Below, piece by piece: positions 24,911 through 35,317 of a stretch of 64,000 bases of DNA. A model generated the notes under the pieces. The model was not told where the DNA came from. It saw nothing but the letters and a program-made list of their open reading frames with translations, and searched no databases. A program made the position numbers and the translations under genes. Each line of letters opens with the position of its first letter. Position 1 is the stretch's first letter. This DNA is from Amyelois transitella (Eukaryota; Arthropoda; Insecta; Lepidoptera; Pyralidae), in the NCBI RefSeq assembly GCF_032362555.1, contig NC_083525.1, positions 4,759,501 through 4,823,500 on the forward strand, given 5' to 3'.

Positions 24911-26464
24911 TACTTTTGACCTGACCCTTAATATATATAACGTATATATTAATTAATATATATCCTTAATTTGTATTTCTTGACCATCTGTGCCCTCAGT
25001 TGCACCTTACGTCACTGTGTTTCGGAACTTTCGGAACCAAACTAAAGAAAAATAAAATAAAGCCTCATCTTAAATAAATTATTTACTCACTGCACACGGA
25101 GTAAGGTACATGGATTTGTACATCTTATTAGCTTATCTTTAACTAAGAATTGTCTATCTGTTTATATTTGAGGTATTAAAGTTACCTTACTTTATCTAAA
25201 ACATCACATAAAATGAAAAATTAAACTAACCAAAACCACGTAAAAATTCGCAAACGTGGCTTTTAAAATTGATTACTGAAGCTCACGGATAGCAGAACTG
25301 GACAAAAGAAGTGTGCATAGATATAATTATATACCTCTAAGTGTATACAATATACACTGAATGATTACAATATAATTATAGGTATTAATTAACGTCAAAT
25401 TAAGCCGACTTATGATACTAGTTAAGCTACAAGTTCTAACAACTAGAGTATCAATATCAATGTTTGATACTCCGGTTATTGATAAATCTTGAGCACTTGT
25501 ACTGATTATCAAAACCATCTTTAGATATAATTTTTTTTTAATATATTTAAAATTGATTTCAGAAAAAAAAACTAGAGCGGTTTTCAGTCTTACCTTTAAT
25601 AAAAGATGAGAGTTTTAATGCTAATTGCTGTTCTGTAAACGTTATGAAGGGATAAAAAGAAAATTTATCGTTCAACTCTGAATATAAAACCATGATTAAA
25701 ATTAAACTTAGATAGGGTCTTAATTTTATTGAAATTTTGAGCCCAAACAGGCTAAAAGGGAAATATTCAGCTGGTCTTTTTAAGTGATAATTTCAAAAAA
25801 TACGATTTAAAGTTATAAGCAAAAAAAAAATCTTAAACATATTTGCTCATACCATATAGTTTTCATTGTTTCATAAAAATTTAAATTATATGGGAATACC
25901 TGCCAACTTGTGTAGTATTACCGATTAATATTGTAGATATTTAGTTCATATTATATAATTAAATAATGCAAATGAAAGAGTTTGTGACCTATCATAGTCT
26001 CTATATATTGTTAATACTAAACATATCTACCGTTTTATTTTCATCTCAGATATTAAACGGGTAGGCAGGTAAAAAAACTTTATTTGCTTATCTCTTTCTT
26101 TCGCAAAGAGGGTACATCGTTAATTATTTTATAACGCGTAAAGTCTGAATGAAACATTTTAGGCTCTGGTAATAATGAAAATAAAAACATGCTACAAAAT
26201 TTACAAAATTGAGCTCTACAGTTCCAAAGAGAAATTGTATAAGTCTATTGTTTTAATTTTGTGAGTTCCAACATTGATGATCGGCTCCGCCGTGTAAAAC
26301 TATTGCCGTGGAAATTTCAAAAAATCAATTCTTAGTGTACCCGATCATGCAAGGAATTACATGGTGAATTTTAAATCGTTGGATTAGGAATCTTGGCTGA
26401 GCGATTGTTTTATGTCAATCAATCAAACAGAGTCTTCTTTACACAGAGTTCATCAAGGTAATAC

Positions 26465-26602
26465 AAAGTCCAATAAACTCATCATTACCGTCATCCTGGC
26501 GTTAGTCCCAGTTGCGTCCTTCACATGGAGAAGAGCGAAGACCGAGATCTTGAAGTGGATAAGTCAGTTTTTACACGAAACAACTCCCGTCTGTCCTCCG
26601 TC
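26465..26602 (-). mobile_element. SINE-B 3' fragment
   Basis: CCTGGCGTTAGTCCCAGTTG, then GTCAGTTTTTACACGAAACA and ACTCCCGTCTGTCCTCCGTC. Confidence 0.65.
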
Positions 26603-27484
26603 ACCTTAAAGTGCAATTTAAATCAGTTTGGATCATGTTTACATTTTCAGTTTTTCGCATGTCCTGTACATTACTGCTTATGTGTAATAACGAGTACTTA
26701 TGCAGTTAAATTTTGTTTATTTTGTTTAATAAACTATAATAGAAATAAAATTTCTGCAGTCGTATTCTTGCCTGAAAACCAACTTTCTTAGAAATATTAA
26801 TGTATAATTAAACTTTTATTACCATCACTAATTATAACCCAGAAAACACCCATTAACCAACCCTTAATATCTGTTAAACGCTCCTTGCATATTTTTACTC
26901 AGTTTCCTTGGTAATTAATGCTGATGTTTATTAGGAAATATAATTTCTTACAGCCTCCAAGGCATTCGAGGCACGTAATACAATTATACGACAATAGAGT
27001 TTAAATTACTTTGAGCTCCCTACGACACAAGATGTGTCTTCTCGAATGAATATTAAAAATTGCTAAACAGAAACAATGGATTTTGAAATTTCTTGTGAGA
27101 ATCATAAAGTTGATTATGTATTGAGGTTAAAAAGTGGATCGCATAAGCTCAAGAATGTAGGCAACATAAACTTGGATTTTGAGTGTTTAAAATGATGGTA
27201 TTGTGATAAGGAAAACGAGTTTGCGTTGAAAGGTCTTGTTATAACCATAGATTATTTTGAATGCGACAAACGGATTTCTTATATTTGAGTTGCAGTATAA
27301 CGTTGCCAATATAGTAGAAACCATTTATTTAAACCAATTATTACTAAAAGATCATTGCTTATATTTTAATAGCTCTACATTTATTCAATTGATCACTCTT
27401 CCAATATGTAAAGGTTTTTAAAATCTCCCGATTTTACCAAGTTACAATCAGCATATCTTTACGTGATAAATATGGAACTACTTT

Positions 27485-27645
27485 AAGAAAGTAAGTAAAT
27501 GCTTTATTGTTCACTAAAGGAGTACATTACAAATTAAAAATAGTACAGTACAAAGGCGGGCTTATCCCTTAGTGGGATCTCTTCCAGCCAACCTGACAAT
27601 AAGAGGATCATAAACAAAAATTGAGGCAAGGGTGAACAACAGTTC
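27485..27645. repeat. Repeat D copy
   Basis: TAAATGCTTTATTGTTCACT, AAAGGCGGGCTTATCCCTTA and ATCTCTTCCAGCCAACCTGA. The conserved second half is also seen as a scrap at about 23890-23945. Confidence 0.6.
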
Positions 27646-29848
27646 TTTTAATAGAATTATCCTTAAGACACAACAATTATATACGTAAAATACAAATAAA
27701 TAAATTTATTTATATTCTTTACTTTGGAGATTACTTTACTTTGGAGTATAATATTTCAATAACATACATATCAATTAATATACTTCATTTATGAAGTACA
27801 ATAATACGTACATATTACCACGTCGATAGGTATATTTTAAGTTAAAAACAAAGTCTAAGAAATATTATGAGTTTCTCCGAAATATTCATACGTTTCGACT
27901 TACTTCTGCAACAAAATTTGGTAACATGCTGATGTTCCATTGCTTTGCATGGGTCGGCACAGTTAATTTTCTGATAGCTTCTAAACTAAGATGCAAGCAA
28001 GTTACCTACTATGAAATTAATAAGATGGGCGAAAACTTGTGATAAGACATATTCACATTATATTGCAGTTTCACATATATTTTTTTCATAATATTTAAGG
28101 TATCTTAAAGTATTTTAAAGGAATAGAAGAACCTACCTATCTTGTAGTTGTTCTTCTATTCACGTAATTTCTTGGAGGGGTAAGAATAAGTTATATATAA
28201 TGCTTTCCAGATATATGCTTAATGCTTGGTGAAAAGACGTAGTCTATGTTCGTTCACCCCTTCAGTAAAGATGCAAAATTCTATAATATGGATGTGTACA
28301 GCTTTATTTTGTTTAACCAAATATTACTAAGGAGTTTCTATTCCTATGAGAAACTGTCAGCAAAACTATATTTTAAAGTTGAAGTTCCTCAAGTACAACA
28401 AAACTCTCTATTGTATTATTGTGAGAAAGACATTTATACCTATTTAAAAAAAATCTAGCCTCATAGAATCATAAACAGGTAAGACTGATTTTGTTAAAAT
28501 TTGCTTAAGAAAATTTGGTACAGAGATAAATGTCAATAGTAACATAAGCTTTTCGAAATTTCAATTTAAGATAAGTCTAGGACAAATGTCCATCAATGTT
28601 TTAATTTTTAACATTCCTGATCCTGTAGATATGAATAGTCCACACATATGTCAGCCTTATTGAACACCAACGCAGCGTTAACAATAACTTGTCATTGCTT
28701 CTGATATAACAGCCTGGAGTTTGCAGAGCATGTTTTTATGAGAACGGCACTTCGTAAACACCAAGTGGTTTCGTAAAACTTAGCGGAAATTTAAGACAAG
28801 TCAGTGTTGTACTTCAAATAGCTTTTATATTTTATAATAGTTTAAGATATAAAACTGTTCTGTTATTGGGTATCTGACTGACACAGAAGTCTTTACAGGA
28901 GGCCTATGTCAAGCACTGGACATCCTACGGGTGATATGATGTGATTTCAAGAGAGCAGTTGACCTACCTACCTTACCATGATATAAGCTAGGTTAGGCTC
29001 CCCTGTTAAAAGGGTAACAGAGTTCAGACGGTATTGCAGTGGTTTCGTGTAGTTTACAGTTTCTGGATCATGAAAGGCAAGTGGTGCTGTTTGTACTAAT
29101 GGCTCAAATGAAGTAAAAGTCACAATATTAGGTGACTGAAAATTAGGTGTTTAGCTCACTGACGTATTATGTCACTAACCAAGTGATAGTGTGACGCACT
29201 CGATCTCAGAGACCTAGATAAAAAAAGAAATACTAATGTCAGACACATGTTTATCGCGATTGTTTCAGTTGATCATATATTATTGAAATTTCTTGTAGTG
29301 TAAAGTGCTTATGACTTCATTGAAATGACAAAAATGCATGGAGTCAAATTCATATTTTTTGATTAAGAAAAAATCTTAATTTTCTTTTTATTGAATAATT
29401 ATCGTTTTGGTTTTAAACTATTTATACAAATTTTAAAATACATATCCATATAAAATTATGGGATCCCGTTAAATCCATTGAAATATTTTAAAGAAGTACT
29501 TCTTATATTGTGAGCGAGACCACTTAACAATAGCTTGAAAACAATGTGTTTGTTTAAATTTATAAAACTATAATAAGAGTTTAAAAATCATTGTATAATA
29601 TGACCTTAAATGAAACACATATTAATTTTTATCAACTCCACTGCCTCCCATACTTGTGTCAATCATTAACTTACCCATGAAACTATGAGCATTGAAATGT
29701 CAATAAAGATTGTCACTAATTGTTATTATAATATTAAGCCAAAGAATCTATTCTTCTATTTACAAAAGTGACACTCGTGTTGTAGAACTTATTGGGATAG
29801 TACTGTTTCCAATTAGATAATCATTTAATTTTTTTTATATTTTTAATA

Positions 29849-32800
29849 ATGGAAACAATAACAGGTCAATCTTTGCTAAATTATCCTCCCGATACATTAT
29901 ATCAAATTCGGAAAATGTTCAATTTGGAAAAACCGGGCAGAATGAAAGAGGCCATAGACATTTTGGAAGCATGGATTAAACAGCAAGAGCATTTTGAATC
30001 GAAAAGTTTTGGTATGTTTCTCAATACATAATATATTATAATAGTCTAAGTTATTTATATGCTCAAAGTTGACAATTTGGAGGCATAATTTCATCTCATT
30101 TCCCATAAGCGTATTGACGGCCTCTGTGGCGCAGCGGTAGTCCCGGGTTCGAATCCCGGCCAGGGCAAGATGAGAAAAGAACTTTTTCTGATTGCCTGGC
30201 CAATCTTTCTTGTCTTGGATGTTTGTCTATATAAGTATTTATTATAAAATATAGTATCGTTGAGTTAGTATCTCGTAACACAAGTTTCGAACTTACTTCG
30301 AGGCTAGCTAAATCTGTGTAATTTTTCTGTGTTTTTTTTAATTTATTTATAGTTAAGCGTGACCAAAGATCAGCTGCAAAAAGATAAAAACTATCCATTC
30401 TGGTCAGGATTGCCCAGCTTATTTAAATCTGCGCTCCCAAGTTGGTCTATACAACGAGAACGCGCAGAAATGTAGATGCATCAACAGTGTGCAATGTGTT
30501 TAGTGAACGCAAACAATCTCTTATTTACTGATTTGCTGGTCATAAACGGTTGGGCGCAGTAGAAACAGGCAACGATTTATGAACCTCAGTTTTAGATTAC
30601 CAGCGGGATGAAGTAAAATTTACTAGTTTTTCTTTTAACTTTATTGAGCCTTAAAGGTACAAAAGGCGAACTAAATACTCTACCGACCAACCCTTAGGAA
30701 ATAGTTACATAAGATGCTCGTACATACAAGGTTACATACAATACCAAAGTGAACAAAGTCCATGCGAGTTAAATAAAAACAATTGCGTATTTTGTAATAT
30801 TTCAGATAGAAATTATTTAGAAATACTAATAATTGCCTGTAAGGGTTCATTAGAGAAGGCTAAACAGAAAATCGACAAGCTGTGCACTTTGAGGACGTTA
30901 GCACCAGAGTATTTTGGTTGTGAGCTAACCCTTGAGAGAGATGGTCGCAAATTATGGTAAGTTTTTAAGTATCCGTACTTATAGGTATTAGATAATAAAA
31001 GTGTATATAATGTTGAGTTCTAACCAAAGCTCTTAAGGTGAGGTAAAACATCGTGAGGAAACCTGTAAATTGAGAAAACTGCACGTGTAACCATGATAAA
31101 TCCAATACGGGTTACGTTCCTCTGCAAATGTTGTGGAAGTCATTACGGGTAACAGCTGAAAACAAATACAGGTTAAATCATCTTTTGTGTTATTAGTTAC
31201 AAGTCCTAAGAATATGCTAATTTCTGAAAACAAATACAGGTTAAATCATCTTTTGTTTTATTAGAGTTTAGAGTCAGGAATGAAACTGATGACAAAATAT
31301 GGGATGCTCAAGCGGGATTTCGAAAGGGAATGGGATGTACTGATCAGGTCTTTTCTTTGCGGTGCATAGCCGAAAAGTTTTTGGCCAAGAGTCAAAAAGT
31401 CTATTGCACATTCGTGGATTTGGAAAAGGCCTATGACAGAGTTGAGAGGAATGAATTGTGGTCAGCACTTTCTATGCATGGGGTGAGCAGTCTCTTGATA
31501 CGAGCACTGAAATCCTTATATGAGGATTCGAGTGCTTGTGTCAGGATAAACGGAGCGCACACTGAGTGGTTTAAGATTGAGAAAGGTGTTAGGCAGGGAT
31601 GTGTTGCGTCACCGTGGCTGTTCAACCTATTTATGGATAGTTGTTTGACAGATTTGAAAGAGTCTGAAAGTGGATTAAGGATGAATGAATTACTCGTCAA
31701 ATGTCTGCTCTATGCCGACGATCAGGTTATACTGGCGTCATCAGCGGAGGAGTTACAGGAGATGGTAAACTGTATGCATGAAGCTTTAAAAGAGAAAGGA
31801 ATGAAAGTGAACGTAAGTAAAACTAAAACACTGGTTTTTGAAATGGAGAAAGAAATGACAGCATGTAATATTTTGATTGGAGGAGAAAAAGTTGAGCAAG
31901 TGAAAGAGTTTGTATATCTAGGATCAAAGTTTACATCAGATGGCAAGTGTGATAGTGATATTGAAAGGAGAGTGAACGCGGGGAACATGGTGAATGGAGC
32001 TTTGCATGCCTTTATGAGCAGTCAGAAACTATCCAAAAAGGCTCGACTGGCTGTGCACAGGGGCGTGTTGGTCCCGACATTAATGTCTGGGAGTGAAAGT
32101 TGGGTATGGCAAAAGAAGCACGAAAGTAGAATAAATGCAGTGGAAATGAGAGCGTTAAGGAGTATGTTGGGTGTGAAATTGAGTGACCGGATAAGGAACA
32201 GCGTGATAAGGGAATGTTGTGATGTGAAAGAAGATGTAGTTACAGGAATAGAAAAGGGTATATTGAGATGGTTCGGTCATGTGGAGAGGATGAATGAAAA
32301 CAGGTTGACTAAGCAGATATACAAGGAGAGTGTGGAGGGAAAGGTCGGGGTGGGAAGACTTAGACGAACATATCTTGATCAAATTAAGGACGTCCTGGTG
32401 AAGGGTCAGGTCAAAAGTGCCCGAAACCGCCGAGCTTGCATGAAGAGAGTTATGAATGTGGATGAAGCAAAGGAAGTATGCAGGGATCGTGGCAAGTGGA
32501 AAGAGGTAGTCTCTGCCTACCCCTCCGGGAAAGAGGCGTGAGTTTATGTATGTATGTATGTATTGTTTTATTAGTTACAAGTCCTAAGAATATGCTAATT
32601 TCATTAACATATGTACGTATTTTTGTTATACACGCAGTATAATTTTTTGTCTTATTATTTGATCGAAGAGTCAAAACGAAAACTATAAGCGAATAAATGT
32701 GAAATTAAAAATTCAATAAATATTTTTTTTCAGTATTTACGGTGTAATGCCAAGGTTGACATCTAATTATCATATAATCGTTGTGGCGAAAATGCTGCCA

Positions 32801-34352
32801 GCTGAGCTGAATCCAGACGATCATTTACTTCTTGTGAAGGATTGGATTATCGTAAGTTAAATTATAAGTAACATACTCACTTCCAAAGACGTTACTCCAC
32901 CAAACACTTGGTGCTTAGGGATGTATACCACATGGTTTTATTTTAATGGAATCTAAACTGGTTCGTTATGAACATACAAATCTCATGTCTTTTTAATCTT
33001 CTTCTTCGTCGTTACCTTTTCCTACTTTCTACGCGGGGTCGGCACAGTATGTTAGTTTTTTCCAATTACTTCTGTCAATTGCCATCTCACTGGTCACTCC
33101 CTTTCTCCTCATACTATCCTTTACGCCGTCCATCCATCTCTTTTTCGGTCTTCCCCTATTTCTTGAACCTTTCACTTCCATATTTAAGGCTCTTTTAGTA
33201 ACATGACCTTCCTCTCTTCTCATGATGTGTCCGTACCAAACCCAGTTTATTACCATTCATCTTTTCATTTATTGGCGCTACTTTCATACTTCCTCTTATA
33301 TACTCATTGCGTATTTTATCCATTCTTGTCATTTTTTAATATCTGTATGGATTTGTTACAGAGCAATGAATATCTTACCAGAACAGCGTACAACTTAGGC
33401 GTCATACTAGTGGTGGACTACCGGGAATGTAACATGAAAGACATGCTTATGGCATTCAATATGTCTGTAGTTCGCAAGTACATCACTATAATGCAAGTTA
33501 GTAATTAGTTCTATATGGCATGATTATAAATGTTATACTCCTTATTGGTTTTGAAAACTTTTTTGGGCTTAAAAGTAATCCGAATATGATAACACTTAAA
33601 TGATAAATGAATCTGTTACCAAACCAAGAGTGGACAAGTATGATCATTCATAAGTTTAATTAAGTAACTATACTTAAAAAATATTTAACCTCTTAAAAGA
33701 AGACACCTTTTTTCTTTTCCCAAAAAAGTATCTGTTATTTTATATCATAGAGTGACCAAACTAACCAAGCAAAACTAAAAATCAAACATTTTCAGGAAGG
33801 ATTTGGGGTCAGATCAAAAGGCTTGCACTATTTGTCGAATTCAAAACTATTGAACAATTTCCTAGCCTATTTGAAGCCGTTGCTGCCTGAGAAAATATCG
33901 AATCGTGTTTATGCTCACAACGATTTGGAGTCGCTACACAAAGAAGTACCAAGGGAATTATTGTGTGAGGATTTAGGAGGCGATGAGCCACCACTTTCTG
34001 TACTCCATGGTAAGGATGTTACTCTTCTTTATATTTTACAACAAAATAAAAATGATTTAGAAATGGTTTCATTTTCGAGGCTTTAAAAAAGTTGATTAAG
34101 TTTATTCTAGAAAATGCGATGATTTAAGTTCTCACTTAAAGGGAAATCCTCTTTTTGGGAAATGTTCTAACATTCATTACATTATTTTTTGATTTGCTTA
34201 CAGATAATCGTGTAAAGTACGTGGGATCTAAGGAACATATCGAGTACATGAAAGAATCGTTGAAACAGCGAACAGACGAGTCTAAGAGAATAGGCGAGAA
34301 GATCGACGTAGACTTTTTGCCAGGAACATTCAGAAGTTTGAATGTAGATTAA
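29849..34352 (+). CDS. Gene B: CRAL-TRIO domain protein, 6 exons, divergent C-terminus
   Basis: Predicted 309-aa member of the CRAL-TRIO family. Exons: 29849-30011, 30806-30956, 32734-32851, 33362-33496, 33796-34009, 34204-34352; all borders GT/AG, phases 1,2,0,0,1, frame open throughout. Exons 1-2 carry the N-terminal helical region (METITGQSLLNYPPDTLYQI, then DILEAWIKQQEHF). Exons 3-5 carry the lipid-binding fold (VMPRL; EGFGVRSKG at exon 5 start). The usual LPxxYGG motif is changed to LLCEDLGGDE, losing both P and Y, and exon 6 lacks the W found near its start in A, C and D and the YLGMPG tract, being 6 nt shorter. It still ends PGTFRSLNVD, so it looks functional rather than decayed. Intron 2 (1777 nt) contains SINE pieces and a 1.3-kb LINE; intron 3 holds an antisense LINE relic. 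It is first of the head-to-tail trio B-C-D, 965 bp before gene C. Confidence 0.94.
30116..30345 (+). mobile_element. SINE-C with tRNA-derived head in intron 1 of gene B
   Basis: Begins GGCCTCTGTGGCGCAGCGGT (A-box-like) and continues to GTTCGAATCCCGGCC (B box), but the anticodon arm is deleted, so it is not a tRNA gene. The body reads AGTATCGTTGAGTTAGTATC and ACAAGTTTCGAACTTACTTC, a sequence typical of lepidopteran SINEs. Confidence 0.8.
31015..31155 (+). mobile_element. SINE-B body in intron 2 of gene B
   Basis: AAGGTGAGGTAAAACATCGT, GCACGTGTAACCATGATAAA and TTACGTTCCTCTGCAAATGT. Confidence 0.7.
31156..31264 (+). repeat. 68-bp tandem duplication at the LINE insertion site
   Basis: CTGAAAACAAATACAGGTTA starts at 31156 and again at 31224. 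The remainder of the second unit (TTACAAGTCCTAAGAATATG) is found after the LINE at 32575. The region was therefore duplicated in tandem first, and the LINE then landed inside the second unit. Confidence 0.85.
31265..32562 (+). mobile_element. 5'-truncated RTE-like non-LTR retrotransposon in intron 2 of gene B
   Basis: A 1.3-kb LINE fragment in the same orientation as gene B. It begins inside the reverse-transcriptase domain (frame open from 31267, QAGFRKGMGCTDQVF), includes the finger/palm motifs FVDLEKAYDRV and VRQGCVASPWLFNLF and the catalytic LLYADDQVIL, and runs without a stop to TGA 32539-32541. The C-terminal part has the GILRWFGHVERM block typical of such elements. The 3' end is a (TATG)n tail. 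The fragment is flanked by a perfect 12-bp target duplication, TTGTTTTATTAG, at 31253-31264 and 32563-32574. The endonuclease and 5' region are missing, so it is not autonomous. The uninterrupted frame suggests a young insertion. Confidence 0.92.
31330..32541 (+). CDS. Reverse transcriptase fragment of the intronic LINE
   Basis: 403 codons from the first ATG (the open frame starts earlier, at 31267, where the element is truncated, so this ATG is not a true start). Visible motifs: EKAYDRVERNELW, GVRQGC, CLLYADDQVIL with the YADD catalytic aspartates, then the thumb region and the WFGHVERM segment. It ends VVSAYPSGKEA, and the bases encoding this tail overlap the conserved 3' terminus shared with SINE-A. 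It lacks the endonuclease domain. Transposon-derived, not a host gene. Confidence 0.9.
   Translation: MGCTDQVFSLRCIAEKFLAKSQKVYCTFVDLEKAYDRVERNELWSALSMHGVSSLLIRALKSLYEDSSACVRINGAHTEWFKIEKGVRQGCVASPWLFNLFMDSCLTDLKESESGLRMNELLVKCLLYADDQVILASSAEELQEMVNCMHEALKEKGMKVNVSKTKTLVFEMEKEMTACNILIGGEKVEQVKEFVYLGSKFTSDGKCDSDIERRVNAGNMVNGALHAFMSSQKLSKKARLAVHRGVLVPTLMSGSESWVWQKKHESRINAVEMRALRSMLGVKLSDRIRNSVIRECCDVKEDVVTGIEKGILRWFGHVERMNENRLTKQIYKESVEGKVGVGRLRRTYLDQIKDVLVKGQVKSARNRRACMKRVMNVDEAKEVCRDRGKWKEVVSAYPSGKEA
32997..33260 (-). mobile_element. LINE 3'-end relic, antisense in intron 3 of gene B
   Basis: On the minus strand a short open frame (33256-33029) reads WYGHIMRREEGHVTKRALNM and then RGRPKKRWMDGVKDSMRRKG. 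This is the C-terminal end typical of non-LTR endonuclease/reverse-transcriptase polyproteins, from a family other than the LINE in intron 2. It stops about 100 nt before exon 4 of gene B. Confidence 0.8.
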
Positions 34353-35317
34353 ACGAATAAAGCATTAATCTTTAATAAGTCTTTAATTTTCAACGAAAGA
34401 GTATAGATCTCCATGCTGCCTAAGATAATTATTTTTGGTGCCTTGGTTAGTGTGTTTTGCTCAACTGTTTTGGCATTTTATAATAGCACCACACCGTTGT
34501 AGACATAGATGTCGTAAAAGGTGATGAAGGTAGTTAATAGGGATAATGGCAAGGTCTTTAAACAATATTAATAATTTAGTAGCATCATAAACTAAATTGC
34601 AAACGCTTTAAATATTTAAATGACAATTTTGACGGGAATATACATTTAAAATTAAAACTTATTTAAAAATAATTATAAAAAATTATTCAGGTCCTGCGTC
34701 AAAACCAATCGTCGTTTTGTAACAGCCATTTTCGCCTCGTCCAAATAATGTATTATGTAAGTACTTCGTTATAATTATCACAGACAGTTCTTTGTTTATT
34801 GGTGGGATTATTTCACCAATGTTTTAGTTATTTAGAAACTAAATTACTGAAGACTAAAACCAATAACACCAAAAAATAATCTTTTTAAAATTTCATACAT
34901 ATATAGTCAGAAGTATATACAAAAATATCGTGCACATTTCAGGCTGAAACAAAGAGAAGCGTACGGTAAACAACTTTTGCAATCGCAGCTACTGATGGTT
35001 TAGTTACTTGGAACAACATTTTAGTTTTATTTAATTTATGCACATTTTAAGATACTGACATCTTTGAAAGAAAAATTTACATTGACCTTGTTAAGTGGCT
35101 CAGAATAAAATCACTCGGAAAATTTCATTATATTATTTTCTAACAAGTATTACTCTCTGTTTTGACTTGTTCAAAGTCATTGGTGAATCAGTGATTGATT
35201 TATAAATTAATTCCATTTACGTTGATTTGCTTCTGCAGTGTATAAATACTGCTGATTAGCCTTCCATTGTATTGATTATATTTCATTATTCGTTTGAATA
35301 ACAACGTCATCGTTATA
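34353..35317. other. Spacer between genes B and C
   Basis: 965 nt holding the gene B 3' end and the gene C promoter. A SINE-A scrap is visible near 34490-34550 (GATGTCGTAAAAGGTGATGA). A TATA-like TGTATAAATACTGC lies at about 35239-35252, 66-79 nt before the gene C ATG. Confidence 0.5.
34356..34361 (+). terminator. Poly(A) signal of gene B
   Basis: AATAAA starts only 4 nt after the TAA stop of gene B. If used, the 3' UTR would be about 20-30 nt, unusually short. Confidence 0.6.

Larger units (their letters stand above)
16813..29848. other. Spacer between gene A and gene B
   Basis: 13 kb between two divergently transcribed genes, so it must contain their promoters. The listed SINE, LINE and Metulj copies and the possible gene A leader exon are the only structured parts I see. 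A repeat (TTTCAAGTCTCTAGACCCAG) near 22605 recurs near 12520 and 13205. Stretches such as 22060-24280, 24920-26450 and 27650-29848 show nothing beyond AT-rich sequence. Confidence 0.65.

Noticed and set aside
30116..30165. tRNA gene (A and B box)
   Set aside because: The anticodon arm is missing and the body continues into a SINE; it cannot fold as a tRNA.
31431..32382. Minus-strand open frames opposite the LINE
   Set aside because: Shadows of the reverse-transcriptase frame.
33029..33256. Independent 75-aa host gene
   Set aside because: The motifs are those of a LINE polyprotein C-terminus; it is a relic in an intron.
35294..35317. Earlier start for gene C
   Set aside because: It would need TTG; the first ATG at 35318 aligns with the starts of genes B and D.
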